Shown in pieces: positions 5,572-6,335 of a stretch of DNA of 6,335 nucleotides; within the stretch, counting starts at the first letter, position 1, and the number at the start of each line of letters is the position of its first letter. Origin of the DNA: Eubacteriales Family XIII. Incertae Sedis bacterium (lineage in GTDB: Bacteria; Bacillota; Clostridia; Peptostreptococcales; Anaerovoracaceae); NCBI GenBank assembly GCA_031283865.1, contig JAITAX010000205.1:1-6335 (forward strand). Reading direction: 5' to 3'. The translations under genes were made by a program, and so were the position numbers. The notes beneath the pieces were generated by a model, which worked only from the letters and a program-made list of their open reading frames with translations, searched no databases and was not told the DNA's origin.

Positions 5572-5597
5572 GGTATCAGAAATACGAGAAATGCGGA
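5551..5597 (+). promoter_or_regulatory. Long inverted repeat reaching into the ung ribosome binding site
   Basis: TCCGCATTTCTC (5551-5562) is the exact reverse complement of GAGAAATGCGGA (5586-5597). Inside it, GTAT (5565-5568) can pair with ATAC (5582-5585), and CTG with CAG at the tip. This gives about 19 pairs broken by small bulges. The right arm overlaps the GGAGGG (5595-5600) that serves ung. If transcribed whole, the hairpin would hide part of that site. If transcription starts at about 5578, the repeat would act as a DNA operator instead. Confidence 0.6.
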
Positions 5598-5605
5598 GGG
5601 TGCCT

Positions 5606-6283
5606 ATGCCTAAGATCAGCAACGACTGGTTAGACGTGATCGGCGACGAATTTCAAAAACCCTATTATTTGGATCTGCGGCGTTTTTTGATACAGGAGTA
5701 TCGGACGCGCCGCATCTACCCTGCGGCGGACGATATCTTCAACGCCTTTCACTTCACACCCCTGCAAAATGTGAAAGTTTTGCTCATAGGACAGGACCCC
5801 TATCACAACGAAAACCAAGCAATCGGGGCGAGCTTCGCCGTCCCGCCCGACCAAAAGGAGATTCCGCCCTCCCTCGTCAACATCTATCAAGAACTGCACG
5901 ACGATCTGGGCTGTCGCATCCCAAACAACGGCTATCTCAAGAAGTGGGCCGATCAGGGTACACTCCTGCTCAACAGCGTACTCACCGTGCGGGCGCATCA
6001 AGCAAATTCGCATCAGGGCAAGGGTTGGGAGGCGTTTACGGACGCGGTGATCCAAGCGGTGAACGCGCAGGACAGACCGGTCGTGTATTTCCTGTGGGGC
6101 CGACCCGCGCAGGCGAAGAAGCGTATGCTGGACAACCCGAAGCAGTTGGTGCTGGAAGCGCCGCACCCCAGCCCGCTGTCGGCGCATCGCGGCTTTTTCG
6201 GATGCAGGCACTTCAGCAAGGCCAACGCTTTCCTCGAGGCGAACGGCGTCGCGCCTATCGACTGGCAGATTGAGAACATCTGA
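5606..6283 (+). CDS. ung: Uracil-DNA glycosylase, family 1
   Basis: This cytoplasmic base-excision repair enzyme cuts uracil from DNA, where it arises from cytosine deamination or dUTP incorporation. The protein has 225 residues, the normal family length. The water-activating motif is GQDPYH at 62-67 with catalytic D64. The uracil-binding region includes LLLNSVLTVRAHQANSH. The minor-groove loop is HPSPLSAHRGFFGCRHFSKAN-like and begins at catalytic H187. WGRPAQAKK and the ending APIDWQIE also match the family. D64 and H187 carry the same numbers as in the E. coli enzyme. The residues after GQDPYH are NENQAIGASF rather than the more usual GPGQAHGLSF, a mild variation. The start at 5606 follows GGAGGG (5595-5600) by 5 nt. 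Its stop overlaps a following ATG (TGATG). Confidence 0.97.
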   Translation: MPKISNDWLDVIGDEFQKPYYLDLRRFLIQEYRTRRIYPAADDIFNAFHFTPLQNVKVLLIGQDPYHNENQAIGASFAVPPDQKEIPPSLVNIYQELHDDLGCRIPNNGYLKKWADQGTLLLNSVLTVRAHQANSHQGKGWEAFTDAVIQAVNAQDRPVVYFLWGRPAQAKKRMLDNPKQLVLEAPHPSPLSAHRGFFGCRHFSKANAFLEANGVAPIDWQIENI

Positions 6284-6335
6284 TGCGGACGGACGGGCGC
6301 GCGGACGGGCGCACGGAAGAAAGCCTGAGGCGGGC
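6283..6335 (+). CDS. Start of a following gene, possibly RNase PH (runs off the right edge)
   Basis: An ATG at 6283 shares its A with the ung stop (TGATG), and the frame stays open to the window edge: MRTDGRADGRTEESLRR. RNase PH, a 3'-to-5' exonuclease that trims tRNA ends, typically begins M-R-x-D-G-R-x-x-(D/E)-x-L-R, which this resembles, with an apparent doubling of the DGR unit. Only 17 full codons are visible and there is no strong ribosome binding site, though translational coupling to ung could replace it. The call is tentative. Confidence 0.4.
   Translation, partial: MRTDGRADGRTEESLRR

Noticed and set aside
5413..5622. Minus-strand open frame of 69 codons between the PIN pair and ung
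   Set aside because: No ribosome binding site or known motif. It crosses the ung start and inverted repeat and reads as chance.

Overview
The window reads as chromosomal DNA from a fairly GC-rich anaerobic Firmicute, probably a member of the Clostridia. This rests on G-rich Shine-Dalgarno sites before most genes, a VanR/VanS-like two-component pair of a type common in Clostridia, a four-cysteine methionyl-tRNA synthetase, and an Ung close in motifs to the Bacillus enzyme. The species cannot be named from the sequence alone.

Layout. (1) Positions 1-796, minus strand: the N-terminal 265 codons of methionyl-tRNA synthetase (metG), with an extended -10 promoter near 885-893. (2) Positions 797-1406: a divergent intergenic region that is not empty. 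It holds a complete small plus-strand transcription unit: a promoter at 977-1005, a strong ribosome binding site, a 35-residue predicted single-span membrane peptide (1105-1212) and an intrinsic terminator (1221-1252). After it come three GTAAGAAA repeats that are likely the operator of the next operon. (3) Positions 1407-4392: a response regulator and a large multi-span sensor kinase, overlapping by 26 nt and probably co-transcribed. (4) About 4400-5420, minus strand: a visibly lower-GC island of toxin-antitoxin-like genes. It contains an intact PIN-domain protein with an overlapping 68-residue partner, followed by a decayed hicAB locus in which the start of hicA is fused in frame to the middle of hicB. 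That locus still has a near-consensus promoter with a perfect 14-bp palindrome between its -35 and -10. (5) Positions 5606-6283, plus strand: a complete uracil-DNA glycosylase (ung), preceded by a long inverted repeat that reaches into its ribosome binding site. (6) From 6283 an overlapping reading frame runs off the window and may be the start of RNase PH.

How the parts work together. The housekeeping genes (metG, ung and perhaps rph) frame an accessory segment made of a signalling operon and stability or defence-type cassettes. The kinase presumably senses an envelope signal through its extracytoplasmic coiled-coil domain and phosphorylates Asp51 of the regulator, which probably controls its own promoter through the repeats. 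The PIN pair looks functional. The hicAB remnant looks dead as a toxin-antitoxin locus, although its promoter may still fire. No rRNA, tRNA, CRISPR array, insertion sequence or replication origin was seen.
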